Shown here piece by piece: positions 33,881 to 42,305 of a stretch of 64,000 nucleotides of DNA. The notes under the pieces were generated by a model. The model made no database searches and was not told where the DNA came from. It was given only the letters and a program-made list of their open reading frames with translations. The stretch is from Anaerofilum hominis. GTDB lineage: Bacteria; Bacillota; Clostridia; Oscillospirales; Ruminococcaceae. The stretch is from positions 310,001 to 374,000 of the forward strand of contig NZ_JACONZ010000001.1 of NCBI RefSeq assembly GCF_014287275.1. The letters run 5' to 3'. A program made the translations under genes and the position numbers. Position 1 is the first letter of the stretch, and each line of letters starts with the position of its first letter.

Positions 33881-33907
33881 AAAAAGCCCCGGCAACAAAC
33901 CGGGGCT
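33881..33907 (-). terminator. Riboswitch-controlled terminator upstream of metK
   Basis: AGCCCCGG tttgttg CCGGGGCT followed by TTTTT on the minus strand, just 3' of the SAM-I aptamer. Confidence 0.9.
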
Positions 33908-33912
33908 ATAAA

Positions 33913-34013
33913 AAGCTTATCTTCCGGTGTTACCCGCAGGATTTGGCACCTTGCGCAAACGCGCAGGTTGTCGGGCTTCACAGGGCCTGTTCCCTCAGCC
34001 GCTCTTGATAAGT
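33913..34013 (-). ncRNA. SAM-I riboswitch (S box) of metK
   Basis: The minus strand reads CTTATCAAGAG..GGCTGAGGGA..GGCCCTGTGAAGCCC..GGCAACCT-like (GACAACCT)..AAGGTGCCAAATCCTGC..GGAAGATAAG. All conserved blocks of the S-box aptamer are present, with P1 formed by CTTATC and GATAAG. It is followed by an intrinsic terminator, so SAM binding should favour termination. Confidence 0.95.
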
Positions 34014-34118
34014 GTTATTCAATTGTGAAAACAAGTGTACCTCTTTTTGGTCCTTTTGTCAAGGACTTTCGACGATATCCGCCCTGTGCGGGAGCTGCCG
34101 CGGGATAAAAGCGGCAGC

Positions 34119-34694
34119 TCAGGACCCGGCCCCGTGCCGCTCGCCAAAGACAAAACGGCTGATCGGCTTGTAGACCAAAAAGGTGATCACGCTGTTGATG
34201 CCCGCTTTCATCAGGTTGAACGGGGCGATGACCGGCAGCAGCATGGCGACCACCGACTGCACCGGCTGGCCCATAAACAGCGGCGTAAAGACCAGGTTGC
34301 AGCCGCACATCACCACCGTCATGGTCAGGGTGCCCGCAGCCAGGGCCAGCACCGCGCCGCTGCGGCTGCGGCGGCGCTGGTAGATCGTGCCCGCCACCAG
34401 AACATAAGAGCCGGTGGCAAGGATGTGCATGACGATGCCGATCCAGCTGCTGCCCGCGCTGACCGTGACCCCCTGGATAACGCTGGTCACCACGGTCAGG
34501 GCCAGGCCGGGCAGCGGGCCAAAGAGGAATGCCCCGATGAAGATGGCGATATCCGCGGGGTCGTACTCAAGAAAGGGCGCGGCCGGCAGCAGCGGAAAAT
34601 GGATCAGCGCCACCAGGATGACCGCCAGGGCGGCCAGCAGCGCCATGGTCGTGAGCCTGCGGGTCTTGTTTGTGACATTGAGCTGTTGTTGCAT
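34119..34694 (-). CDS. ribU: Riboflavin ECF transporter substrate-binding component RibU
   Basis: 191 residues with five to six membrane helices; ECF S-component fold with the start TTMALLAALAVILVALIHFPLLPAAPFLEYDPADI, matching RibU. It captures riboflavin and needs the shared EcfAA'T module, which is not in the window. An FMN riboswitch plus terminator in the leader shows flavin feedback and supports riboflavin as substrate. AAAGGAGG precedes the ATG. Confidence 0.93.
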   Translation of the reverse strand: MQQQLNVTNKTRRLTTMALLAALAVILVALIHFPLLPAAPFLEYDPADIAIFIGAFLFGPLPGLALTVVTSVIQGVTVSAGSSWIGIVMHILATGSYVLVAGTIYQRRRSRSGAVLALAAGTLTMTVVMCGCNLVFTPLFMGQPVQSVVAMLLPVIAPFNLMKAGINSVITFLVYKPISRFVFGERHGAGS

Positions 34695-34810
34695 GAGAAA
34701 GGCCTCCTTTAAAATGTTGGTCTGCCGACCGGCCGCGGGGCCCCGCGCCGGTCCGGGAGGCTGTGCCGCTCTTCATCCCCGCCCTGCCGCCGTCACCGGC
34801 GAAAAGGCAC

Positions 34811-34846
34811 AAAAAAGCCCTTTTTGCATGCTGCTGCAAAAAGGGC
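34811..34846 (-). terminator. Riboswitch-controlled terminator upstream of ribU
   Basis: GCCCTTTTTGCA / TGCAAAAAGGGC (12 bp) followed by TTTTTT on the minus strand, between the FMN aptamer and ribU. Confidence 0.9.
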
Positions 34847-34871
34847 GCATTGCGAATGAAAACAGCCGCAG

Positions 34872-35001
34872 TTTCTTTCATCCGGACTTTAACCGTCGGC
34901 TCTGGAATCTCACCAGATCAGCGCTTTCCGCATGGAAAAGCGGTCGTGGGCTTGGCCCTGGGGCCTCACCACCGGTGGGGACTTACACCCCGCCCTGAAA
35001 C
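34872..35001 (-). ncRNA. FMN riboswitch (RFN element) of ribU
   Basis: The minus strand contains TTCAGGGCGGGGTGTAAGTC, CCCACCGG, AGCCCACGACCG, GATCTGGTGAGATTCCAGAG, GCCGACGGTTAAAGTCCGGA and TGAAAGAAA, which are the conserved RFN blocks in order. FMN binding should promote the following terminator and stop ribU expression. Confidence 0.96.
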
Positions 35002-35242
35002 AGACTATAAAAAGTATAGCGCGCCGCCGTCCCCTTTGCAAGTTCCGGCAGCGGCAAAAAGGTCGTTTTTTCAGCCCTCAGCCCGCGCACTGTCCGCCGT
35101 GCGGGCGCGGGCGGGCGTTTTTGCCCTCTTGCTCCGTTTTCAGCGCCGGGCGGCTCTTCGCGCGGGCCATTGCGTGCCGCCGCCCGATATGGTACTATTC
35201 TAACAGGACAAACGACGCCATAAATTGAAAGGAGGAGGACGC

Positions 35243-36331
35243 ATGGACGACGTAGCCTCCGTCATTGAGCGGCTGACCGGCAGCGGGAACCCGCTTTGGC
35301 AGTGGGCGTTCTGTGCGGCGGTGTTTCTCATCTTTCTGCTGCTCAGCCGCCTGTACAGGTATAAGGCGGTGTCTGTGATCCTTAAATTTGCAAAACGGCT
35401 GCGCGGCACCTCCTGGGAGGAGCTGCTGCGCGCGCTCTCCCGGCCCGTGGCCGCCCTGCTGCTGCTGCTGGGCGCCGCTTTCGCGCTGTGGAACCTGCCG
35501 CTCCCCGCCGGGGTGACCGGCCCGCTGCGGGCCTTTCTCTCCACGGCTTTGCAGCTGGTCTCCACCGGCCTGATCGGCTGGGCGGGCTGCGCCATTGTAG
35601 ACACAGTGCCCGTCTTTGAGTTCAAATTTCTCGGCTCTGCCGAGGCCGTGCGGCGGATGCTGCGCCGGGTGGTAAAGGTGCTGATCGCCGCCTTTGCGGC
35701 GCTGGCCATGCTGGAGATCCTCGGCTTCCCGGTGGGCAGCCTGATCGCAGGCCTGGGGCTGGGGGGCCTCACCGTCTCGCTGGCCGCCAAGGACACGGCG
35801 TCCAACCTGTTTGCCGGGCTGGTGCTGCTGGTGGAAAAGCCCTTTGCCATCGGCGACTGGGTCACCTGTGCGGGCGTGGAGGGTGCGGTGGAGGATATCA
35901 CTTTCCGCAGCACCAAAATACGCACCCTTGCCAACACCCTGACCGTGGTGCCGAATTCCGTGGTCAGCGCGGGGCTGATCTCCAACGGCAGCGAACGCAA
36001 GATGCGCATGGCGGAGTTCACGATCGGCGTGTGCTACGACACGCCCCGCGCTGCGCTGGAACAGATGATGGCCGATCTGCGCGCCCTGCTCACCGGCGAT
36101 GCTGCGGTGCGGGCGGAAACGGTAGTGGTGCGCTTCACCGGTTTTTCAGCCAGTAGCATGGACGTGCTGGTGCGGTATTATACGGGGACCACCGACTACG
36201 GCGAATTTTTGGCCGTGGGCGAGCGGCTGAACCTGGCGATCCTGGACCTGATGGCCAAAAACGGCGTCTCTTTCGCCTTTCCCAGCACCACGGTGTATCT
36301 GGGGGACACGGGGAAAGACACGTCCCAATAA
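35243..36331 (+). CDS. MscS-family small-conductance mechanosensitive channel
   Basis: 362 residues; opens under membrane tension to release solutes on hypo-osmotic shock. Membrane segments near 15-35, 65-85, 100-125 and a pore helix around 150-180 (AGLGLGGLTVSLAAKDTASNLFAG), then the beta domain (EKPFAIGDWV, EDITFRSTKIRTLANTLTVVPNS) and the C-terminal alpha/beta domain. The Gly/Ala packing and KDTASNLFAG are diagnostic. Start: ATG 35243 after AAAGGAGGAGG. Monocistronic, with a terminator 60 bp later. Confidence 0.95.
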   Translation: MDDVASVIERLTGSGNPLWQWAFCAAVFLIFLLLSRLYRYKAVSVILKFAKRLRGTSWEELLRALSRPVAALLLLLGAAFALWNLPLPAGVTGPLRAFLSTALQLVSTGLIGWAGCAIVDTVPVFEFKFLGSAEAVRRMLRRVVKVLIAAFAALAMLEILGFPVGSLIAGLGLGGLTVSLAAKDTASNLFAGLVLLVEKPFAIGDWVTCAGVEGAVEDITFRSTKIRTLANTLTVVPNSVVSAGLISNGSERKMRMAEFTIGVCYDTPRAALEQMMADLRALLTGDAAVRAETVVVRFTGFSASSMDVLVRYYTGTTDYGEFLAVGERLNLAILDLMAKNGVSFAFPSTTVYLGDTGKDTSQ

Positions 36332-36389
36332 AACCCGTGCCGGGCAAAAATGTGCGGGCCCGCGGTCTCAACGCGTGACAACTACAGAA

Positions 36390-36427
36390 CAAGGGGGCGA
36401 TCCAGCAGGGTCGCCCCCTTGCTTTTT
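36390..36427 (+). terminator. Terminator after the MscS gene
   Basis: AAGGGGGCGA tccagcaggg TCGCCCCCTT then GCTTTTT. Confidence 0.88.
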
Positions 36428-37042
36428 GCGCCCCCTGCGGCCAAAAGCGCAGCGTCCGGCCGCGCACCGCTAAAAAGATGGCATGGGAGATGCAGCGCAA
36501 AACGCCCCGGGAACTTCGGTCCGCCCCATACCCCGCGCGCGGCGGTCAGTGACCGCGGCGGGCATTCTGTCGGCCATGCAGGACGGCCGTTCAGGCGCTT
36601 TTCCTCACCCCGCAGAAACCCGGTTTTGCTGAACGGGCAAAGCTGTCCCCGCGCAGATGAGGCAGCGCCGGCCCCCCGTCCCCGCAAAGCGCTCCCGTAC
36701 CCCCTGCGGGGCCTCCGCCTATCCGATTCTGCTCAAGGGCCAGCCTGTCTCCCGATGGGCTCGCTTCCTCCTCCAGGTGACAATTTTTTCCGCCGTGGGT
36801 TCGGGGCTCAAAAATCTCCAAGTCCCGGACCGCCGCTCGCCGGGGCTTTTTTCTTCAGTAAACCGGCGCCGTGCCCAGCGCCGGAAGCGGTGCCCTGCGC
36901 GCCCTGCGTCCCGCTGCTCTGGGGCACACGAAAACTCCCGGACCCATTTTTGGCGGGCCCGGGGGCTTTGTGTCGTGCAATTCTTTTCCGCGGCAGCGCC
37001 CGCTTCCGGCTCCCCGCTCCAAACGGGTCCCACTTCCCGGCG
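36428..37042. other. 615-bp gap without a supported gene
   Basis: Several overlapping open frames cross this GC-rich stretch on both strands, as random high-GC sequence does, but none has a good ribosome binding site or a family motif. I see no RNA gene. It lies between convergent genes (mscS and the nucleoid-associated protein gene). Confidence 0.5.
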
Positions 37043-38053
37043 CTATCCGCGGTTCTCGATGCTGCCCACATTTTTGATCTCGATGGCGATGGTGCCGTCC
37101 GGGTTGTGAACAAACTCCAGAAACTCTGTGTTTTCCGCATAATCCAGAGGAAAGATGATCTCAATGCCCGTATCGGTTTTGATCTTCTGGCTGCGCGCTG
37201 TGCGCACCGCAAGCTTTTTGGGGACCGAGACCCGCTCCGGCACGCCGGCCGCGCTGGCCTGCCGCCGGAACTCCCGCTCCATTTCCTCGTTGCCCGCAAA
37301 CACCTCCACCCCCAGATCAAAGGGCGCCAGGTTCTCGTTCTCATCCAGATGCTCCGCAATGCCGGCCTTGGCCCGGGTCACCGCCGCGGTCTTGTCCACC
37401 CCGTAGGTCTCCGCCACCGTCTCGGCGATCGAGCGGATCAGCTCCACCGTTTCCCCTGCCGACACGCCCGAAGTGCATTTCAGGATCCCCTTGGTGAAGA
37501 GGGGCCGCTCTTCCCCGTCGACGGTGCGTGGCTTTTCCGTAAAGCGCACAGCGCCTGTTTCCACCTCGATAAACGCCGCCTCATCCAGCTTTTGCCCCGT
37601 GCCGGGCAGGATATCGTACTGGTTGACGATGCGGCAGACCTGCTGCCCCTGCTCGTCCAGCTCCACCATATGGGTATACCCCAGCTTGCCGGTGCATTTG
37701 AGGATCGCGAGCATCTTCTTTTCTCCCTCAAAATACTCGGCCACCAGCAGGTCGGAGGAATCCGGCCGGTTGGAATTGGACAGGATCTCCCAGGCCTGGG
37801 CGGCGATCCAGGCGGAAAAGGGTTCAAATGCAAGCATCTCCCGGGCATACTGGCTCAGCTTGATCTTGAACTCATTCTCCACCCCGATGAACTCCCCGCT
37901 GTGCAGGCCCGGATCGCCTGCCGCTTTTTCCAGATGCTTGCAGACATAGCCATAGGCCGCGTCGTCCGCCAGATCAAGCTGCGCGGCCGAAATAACGGTC
38001 ACGCCTGCGTTGCCGTCCAAAATATGTAAAATCGCTTTGGTGAGGTTGATCAT
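37043..38053 (-). CDS. Nucleoid-associated protein (NdpA/YejK-like)
   Basis: 336 residues matching the 37-kDa nucleoid-associated family (PF04245 type): AILHILDGNAGVTVISAAQLDLAD near the start, KCTGKLGYTHMVELDEQG in the middle and a C-terminal region with KIKTDTGIEIIFPLDY. E. coli YejK binds DNA and topoisomerases; the role in Firmicutes is unclear. AAGGGAG precedes the ATG at 38053. The gene has an unusually structured leader (38079-38152), suggesting RNA-level control. Confidence 0.8.
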   Translation of the reverse strand: MINLTKAILHILDGNAGVTVISAAQLDLADDAAYGYVCKHLEKAAGDPGLHSGEFIGVENEFKIKLSQYAREMLAFEPFSAWIAAQAWEILSNSNRPDSSDLLVAEYFEGEKKMLAILKCTGKLGYTHMVELDEQGQQVCRIVNQYDILPGTGQKLDEAAFIEVETGAVRFTEKPRTVDGEERPLFTKGILKCTSGVSAGETVELIRSIAETVAETYGVDKTAAVTRAKAGIAEHLDENENLAPFDLGVEVFAGNEEMEREFRRQASAAGVPERVSVPKKLAVRTARSQKIKTDTGIEIIFPLDYAENTEFLEFVHNPDGTIAIEIKNVGSIENRG

Positions 38054-38078
38054 CGCTATTACTCCCTTTTTTGCACAC

Positions 38079-38152
38079 AAAAAGACGAACACCCGCCCGC
38101 GGCGAAGCGGGGACCCACTCGCACCAGTCCCCCCGCCGGATGCCCGTCTTTT
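38079..38152 (-). promoter_or_regulatory. Long structured RNA leader ending in a T-run
   Basis: On the minus strand AAAGACGGGCA pairs with TGTTCGTCTTT (11 bp including two G-U pairs), extended by TCCG/CGGG. Inside lies GCGGGGgGAC / GTCCCCGC closing a loop with TGGTGCGAGTGG. The outer 3' arm ends in CTTTTT, so the element resembles an attenuator directly before the ribosome binding site. I do not recognise a known riboswitch class. Confidence 0.55.
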
Positions 38153-38283
38153 GCTTTTTTTCAAGACGCTCTTGCAGTATAGCATTTTCCTGTGGTTTTT
38201 TGCAAGCGGCGGCCCGGCCGCTGGCTTTCAGCCGGCGGCGGCTTTCCCCGCCCGCCGGTGGAGATGCTTCGCTGCGCGCTCTT

Positions 38284-39825
38284 TCAGGCTTTCCCGCTGT
38301 TTTTCTCTCTTTTCAGACCGGAAAGATCCTGCAGGGAAACGCATCCCGTAAGCCAGAGAAAGAGAAAATAGACCAGCGCCATTAGCACCGCGCCGCAGAG
38401 AAAGGCCGCCAAAGGCGGCAGCAGCGGCGCCGCCCAGACCGCAAAGGCAAAGTAATAGGCCGCCCATGCCGCCCCCACGGAAAACAGCGGCTTTACCACC
38501 CAGCGCATCCACTGCACCTTTATCCCGGTTACCCGGATCAGCCGGTGCAGGTTCAAAAAGCCGGTGAAGATGTTGGAAAACAGCATCACGAACAAAAAGC
38601 CCTGCATGCCCAGACGCGGCACGAGCGTCACCACCAGCAGGATGCGCAGCACCGAGTCGCAAACGCTGTATTTAAAGGTGGAAAGCTGTTCCCCCAACCC
38701 TTTCAGGATGCCGTCCACCATGCTTTCAAGATACATAAAAGGCATTACAGGGCCCAGCACCCCGATATAAAAGCCGATCTCCGCAGAGTGGTAGAGCGTT
38801 TCGCCCAGCTCGGAAGAAAAGGCGCGGAAGAGGCCGCCCATCAGCACCGACAGGGTCACCGTGATCAGCACCGTGCGGCAGATCAGCGCCTGCAGACGTT
38901 CCTTTTTGCCAGCGCCGTGCGCCTCGGCGATCTCGGGCAGCAGCAGGGTGGAAAGGGTGGAGAGGAACGAAAACGGAAAAAACAGCACCGGCATCGCCAT
39001 GCCTTTGAGCTGCCCGAACTGGGCCAGCGCCGTCTCCCGTGCCCCGAGAAAAGCCGCAAGGCAGCCGGGCACCAGGATGTTTTCCACCGTCACCAGCAGG
39101 CTGCCGACGCCCCGGGTCGCCGTGATGGGCGCCACGATGCCCCCATATTCGCGCAGCAGCCCCTGCGGCTTCTGTATTTTGCCGGATGCAAAGCGCTTCA
39201 GATCGCGCCGCCAGCTGAGCGCCATATAAAGACAGGACAGCGCCTCGGATACGGTGTTGCCCAGCACGATGACGGCGCAGGCCGTCTCGATGCCGCGGGG
39301 CAACGCCTTGCCGATCAGCAGGGCCACCACCCCGATGCGCACCGCCTGTTCAAAGATCTGGGCCCGGGAAGAGCTGCTCACATTGCGCCGCGCCATAAAA
39401 TAACCGCGCAGCGTCGCACCCACCGCCATAAAGGGCAGGCTGGGCGCCAGGATGCGCAGCGACAGCGCGGCCCGCGCATCGCCCAGCCACAGGGTGCTGG
39501 CCGGCTGTGCCAGAAAAAATTGCAGCAGCCCGGCCGCGCCGCCCAGGCAGAGCGCATAAAACACCAGCCGCCGGCAGAGCGCTGTCGGCGCGCCCCGGTC
39601 CCGCGCCAGCCAGTCGGCGGTCAGCCGCGTGGCGGCCACCGTCACCCCCGAAGTCGCCAGCGTGATGGCCAGATTATAAAGGGTAAAGATGAGCTGATAC
39701 AGCCCCATCCCCTCGTCGCCCACCTGCCCGGCGATATAAACGCGAAAAAACATCCCCACCGCCCGCAGCAGCAGCGCCGTGCCGGTGAGGATGACCGCAT
39801 TTTTCAAAAAGAGCAGCTTTTTCAA
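38284..39825 (-). CDS. SpoVB/MurJ-like lipid flippase (MATE-like, MOP superfamily)
   Basis: 513 residues with about 14 membrane helices: KNAVILTGTALLLRAVGMFFRVYIAG at the start, GLYQLIFTLYNLA, LPFMAVGATLRGYFMARRNV and a central VRIGVVALLIGKALP, typical of SpoVB and related Firmicutes peptidoglycan-precursor or exopolysaccharide flippases. The start is taken as TTG 39825 (GGCGGGGGGATCGG upstream), giving the usual KKLLFLKN N-terminus. No spore genes are adjacent, so involvement in sporulation is not shown here. Confidence 0.88.
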   Translation of the reverse strand: MKKLLFLKNAVILTGTALLLRAVGMFFRVYIAGQVGDEGMGLYQLIFTLYNLAITLATSGVTVAATRLTADWLARDRGAPTALCRRLVFYALCLGGAAGLLQFFLAQPASTLWLGDARAALSLRILAPSLPFMAVGATLRGYFMARRNVSSSSRAQIFEQAVRIGVVALLIGKALPRGIETACAVIVLGNTVSEALSCLYMALSWRRDLKRFASGKIQKPQGLLREYGGIVAPITATRGVGSLLVTVENILVPGCLAAFLGARETALAQFGQLKGMAMPVLFFPFSFLSTLSTLLLPEIAEAHGAGKKERLQALICRTVLITVTLSVLMGGLFRAFSSELGETLYHSAEIGFYIGVLGPVMPFMYLESMVDGILKGLGEQLSTFKYSVCDSVLRILLVVTLVPRLGMQGFLFVMLFSNIFTGFLNLHRLIRVTGIKVQWMRWVVKPLFSVGAAWAAYYFAFAVWAAPLLPPLAAFLCGAVLMALVYFLFLWLTGCVSLQDLSGLKREKNSGKA

Positions 39826-40592
39826 ACCGATCCCCCCGCCCTGATTTGCCGCAGAGAGTACGGGAGCCGCGGCTTTTGCCTGCCGCTCCGTTCGCCCGTG
39901 CGTTCCCTGCGGCCCGCCCCCGCACCGCGCGCAGAGAGCAGTCTTTTGACCGCTCCGCCCTGCCGGGCGGGGCAAATTCCTTTCTCAACTATATGGCGGA
40001 AGAACAAAAAATAGTATCGCGCGCCGCGATGTCCGAGCCGCTGCTGAAAGCCTGGGGGGAACAGATCTTCTGCTGCGCCGCTGCGCTTTGGCGTGTCGCA
40101 AAACATAGCCGCATAGCGGCTATGTTTGGGCCAATGCCCCGGTTGTCCCACAGGGACGAGGGGCAGGCCGTTAGGATAAATCATTTTTTATTGCGCAGAA
40201 ATAAAAAATAGCCGGAGGCTATTTTTTAGTGGCCATGTGGCCTGTCCTCAGGCCACGGCGAATGAGAATAAGTCATTTTTTATTGCAAAGCAATAAAAAA
40301 CAGCCACAGGCTACTGGAGGCATCTACCGGCCGCCGCGCAAAATGACCGGGCAGAGGCGTCGATTTAAAAAGTATGCGGGCAACGCGCAGCGGGTCTTTC
40401 TCCCAAACTCCTGCCGCGGGCGGATCTTCTGTCGCGCCGCTGCTTTTCACCCGTACCCGTCCCCGCGGGCACGCTCAACAAAGCTGAACGGCCCCTGGCG
40501 CAGGGTGTCTGGGAACTCGCTTTTCTGGTACCCTGTACAGCAAGCCGCTCAAAACCGGCTTATTTTCCCTTTGAGCCGCGGCCGAAAAAAGC
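39826..40592. repeat. Hairpin-rich intergenic region with internal repeats
   Basis: This 770-bp gap lies between divergent genes and has no coding signal. It holds a pair of about 50-bp repeats (40172-40221 and 40264-40313: ..ATAA(A/G)TCATTTTTTATTG.. then ..AATAAAAAA(T/C)AGCC..GGCTA..), each forming an AT-rich hairpin. Other stems are AAACATAGCCG/CGGCTATGTTT (about 40101-40127) and GTGGCC..GGCCAC (about 40229-40256). The segment GATCTTCTG(C/T)(T/C)GCGCCGCTGC occurs twice (about 40062 and 40424). It looks like a palindromic REP-like element cluster. Confidence 0.6.
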
Positions 40593-40623
40593 TTGCATGT
40601 GACGCTGCGTCACATGTTATACT
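40593..40623 (+). promoter_or_regulatory. MerR-type promoter with a perfect dyad operator
   Basis: TTGCAT (40593-40598), a 19-bp spacer and TATACT (40618-40623). The spacer is covered by the perfect palindrome CATGTGACGC t GCGTCACATG (40596-40616). The overlong spacer and centred dyad are the hallmark of MerR-activated promoters. Confidence 0.85.
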
Positions 40624-40644
40624 GCACAACAGGAGGGCGAGGCT

Positions 40645-41439
40645 ATGGCAAACGGAGAACTGCTCACCGTGGGGCAGCTGGCAAAAAAAATGGGGGTCAC
40701 GGTGCGCACCCTGCAATATTACGACCGGGTGGGCCTGCTGAAGCCCACGGCGCTCAGCGAGGGCGGCCGCAGACTGTATTCTGCACGGGACATGGTGCGG
40801 CTGCACCAGATCTTGTCCCTCAAATACCTGGGCTTTTCACTGCAGGAGATCCAGGGCCAGCTGTTCAACCTGGACACGCCGCAGCAGGTGGCCGACATGC
40901 TGGACCGTCAGGAGCAGCTGGTGCGCCGCCAGATCGACGAGCTGAACACTGCGCTGGAGGCGTTGGTCGCCTTTCGCGGCGAGGTCCTGCAGATGAATAC
41001 GGTTGACTTTGACCGCTATGCGGACATCATCGCCCTGCTGCGGATGCACAACGAAAGCTATTGGATACTGAAGCTGTTCGACACCGACCTCAACGACCAT
41101 GTGCGCCGACGTTTTGCCGACCGCCCGGAGCTGGGCACCCACATTTTGGAGAGCTATCACAGCATGGTGGACGAGATCCTGGCGCTGAAACAGGCGGGCT
41201 GCGCGCCGGAAAACGAGGAAGCGATAGACCTGGGCAGGCGCTGGTGGCAGATGATCCTGGAGTTTACGGGCGGCGACATGGACCTTTTGCCCAAACTGAT
41301 GGACTTTAACCAGAGCAAGGCCGGCTGGGCTGCCGGGATGGCGGAAAAACAGAGCGAGATCGACGCGTATATGGGGGCGCTCCTGGGCGCTTATTTTGAG
41401 CGGGAGGGCATCCATATTCCCGAACTGGAGGAAAAATGA
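40645..41439 (+). CDS. MerR-family transcriptional activator
   Basis: 264 residues: MerR winged helix (LLTVGQLAKKMGVTVRTLQYYDRVGLLKP; RLYSARDMVRLHQI), long dimerisation coiled coil (about 85-125) and a 140-residue C-terminal effector domain similar in layout to TipA-type drug-binding domains (MHNESYWILKLF..; EILALKQAG; GDMDLLPKLMDF). AGGAGGG precedes the ATG. It overlaps the ABC ATPase gene by ATGA and likely activates its own operon through the dyad at 40596 when it binds a drug or metabolite. Confidence 0.93.
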   Translation: MANGELLTVGQLAKKMGVTVRTLQYYDRVGLLKPTALSEGGRRLYSARDMVRLHQILSLKYLGFSLQEIQGQLFNLDTPQQVADMLDRQEQLVRRQIDELNTALEALVAFRGEVLQMNTVDFDRYADIIALLRMHNESYWILKLFDTDLNDHVRRRFADRPELGTHILESYHSMVDEILALKQAGCAPENEEAIDLGRRWWQMILEFTGGDMDLLPKLMDFNQSKAGWAAGMAEKQSEIDAYMGALLGAYFEREGIHIPELEEK

Positions 41440-42305
41440 TGGAACTGGCGGTGACGGTAAAAGCGCTGCGCAAAAGCTACGGCGGGCGCGAGGTACTGCA
41501 CGGCATCGACTTTTGCGTGCGGCGCGGGGAGATCTTTGCGCTGCTGGGGGCCAACGGCGCGGGCAAGACCACCACGCTGGAGTGTCTGGAGGGGATCCGG
41601 CGCTGGGATGACGGCGCGGTGGAGGTACAGGGCAGGCGCGGCGTGCAGCTGCAGAGCGCCTCGCTGCCGGCCAACCTGCGCGCAGGCGAGGCGGTGGAGC
41701 TTTTTGCCCGCTGGGCAAACGCCCCGGTGGACCGCGGCCAGCTTGCCCGGCTGGGGGTGGACGCATTCCTGCGGCGGCAGTACAGAGAGCTGTCCACCGG
41801 GCAAAAGCGGCGGCTGCACCTGGCGCTGGCGCTGGTGGGCGGGCCGGAGGTGCTGTTTCTGGATGAGCCCACCGCCGGGCTGGACGTGGAGGGCCGCGCC
41901 GCGCTTCACGCCGAGATCCAGCGTCTGCGCGGGTCGGGGATGACGATCCTGATGGCCAGCCACGACATGGCGGAGGTGGAAGAACTCTGTGACAGCCTGG
42001 CCATTTTAAAAGACGGTTCGATCGCCTTTCTGGGCACTGCGGCCGAGCTGACCGGCCAATGGGGCGGCAGCCGCCGGCTGCGGATGCGCTTTTCCGCGCC
42101 GCCGTCGCTCGCGGGCCTGGCCTTTTGCCGTCTGTGCGGCGAAGAACAGGGCGAAATGATCTTTGAAGCCGACGATCTCAGAGCGGCTCTGGCGGAACTG
42201 GCAGCCAGAGCCGCGGAAAGTCAGGTCGAGATCCAGAACGTGACGACGGAGCACGCCAGCATCGAAGAGCGTTTTCTGGATATTGCGAGGGAGGAGACGG
42301 CATGA
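41436..42305 (+). CDS. ABC exporter ATP-binding protein
   Basis: 289 residues: Walker A GANGAGKTTTLECLEG, signature LSTGQKRRLHLALAL, Walker B VLFLDEPTAGLD and switch ASHDMAEVEELCD, then a C-terminal domain of about 85 residues. It belongs to the drug/lantibiotic exporter type ABC-2 group. Translational coupling by ATGA on both sides links it to the MerR regulator and the permease. It supplies ATP energy for export by the next gene's product. Confidence 0.95.
   Translation: MMELAVTVKALRKSYGGREVLHGIDFCVRRGEIFALLGANGAGKTTTLECLEGIRRWDDGAVEVQGRRGVQLQSASLPANLRAGEAVELFARWANAPVDRGQLARLGVDAFLRRQYRELSTGQKRRLHLALALVGGPEVLFLDEPTAGLDVEGRAALHAEIQRLRGSGMTILMASHDMAEVEELCDSLAILKDGSIAFLGTAAELTGQWGGSRRLRMRFSAPPSLAGLAFCRLCGEEQGEMIFEADDLRAALAELAARAAESQVEIQNVTTEHASIEERFLDIAREETA

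Noticed and set aside
36657..37109. Plus-strand frame with RFLLQVTIFSAVGSG
   Set aside because: Looks vaguely familiar from database hypothetical proteins, but has no start signal and no domain; overlaps the end of the nucleoid-associated protein gene. Left as non-coding.
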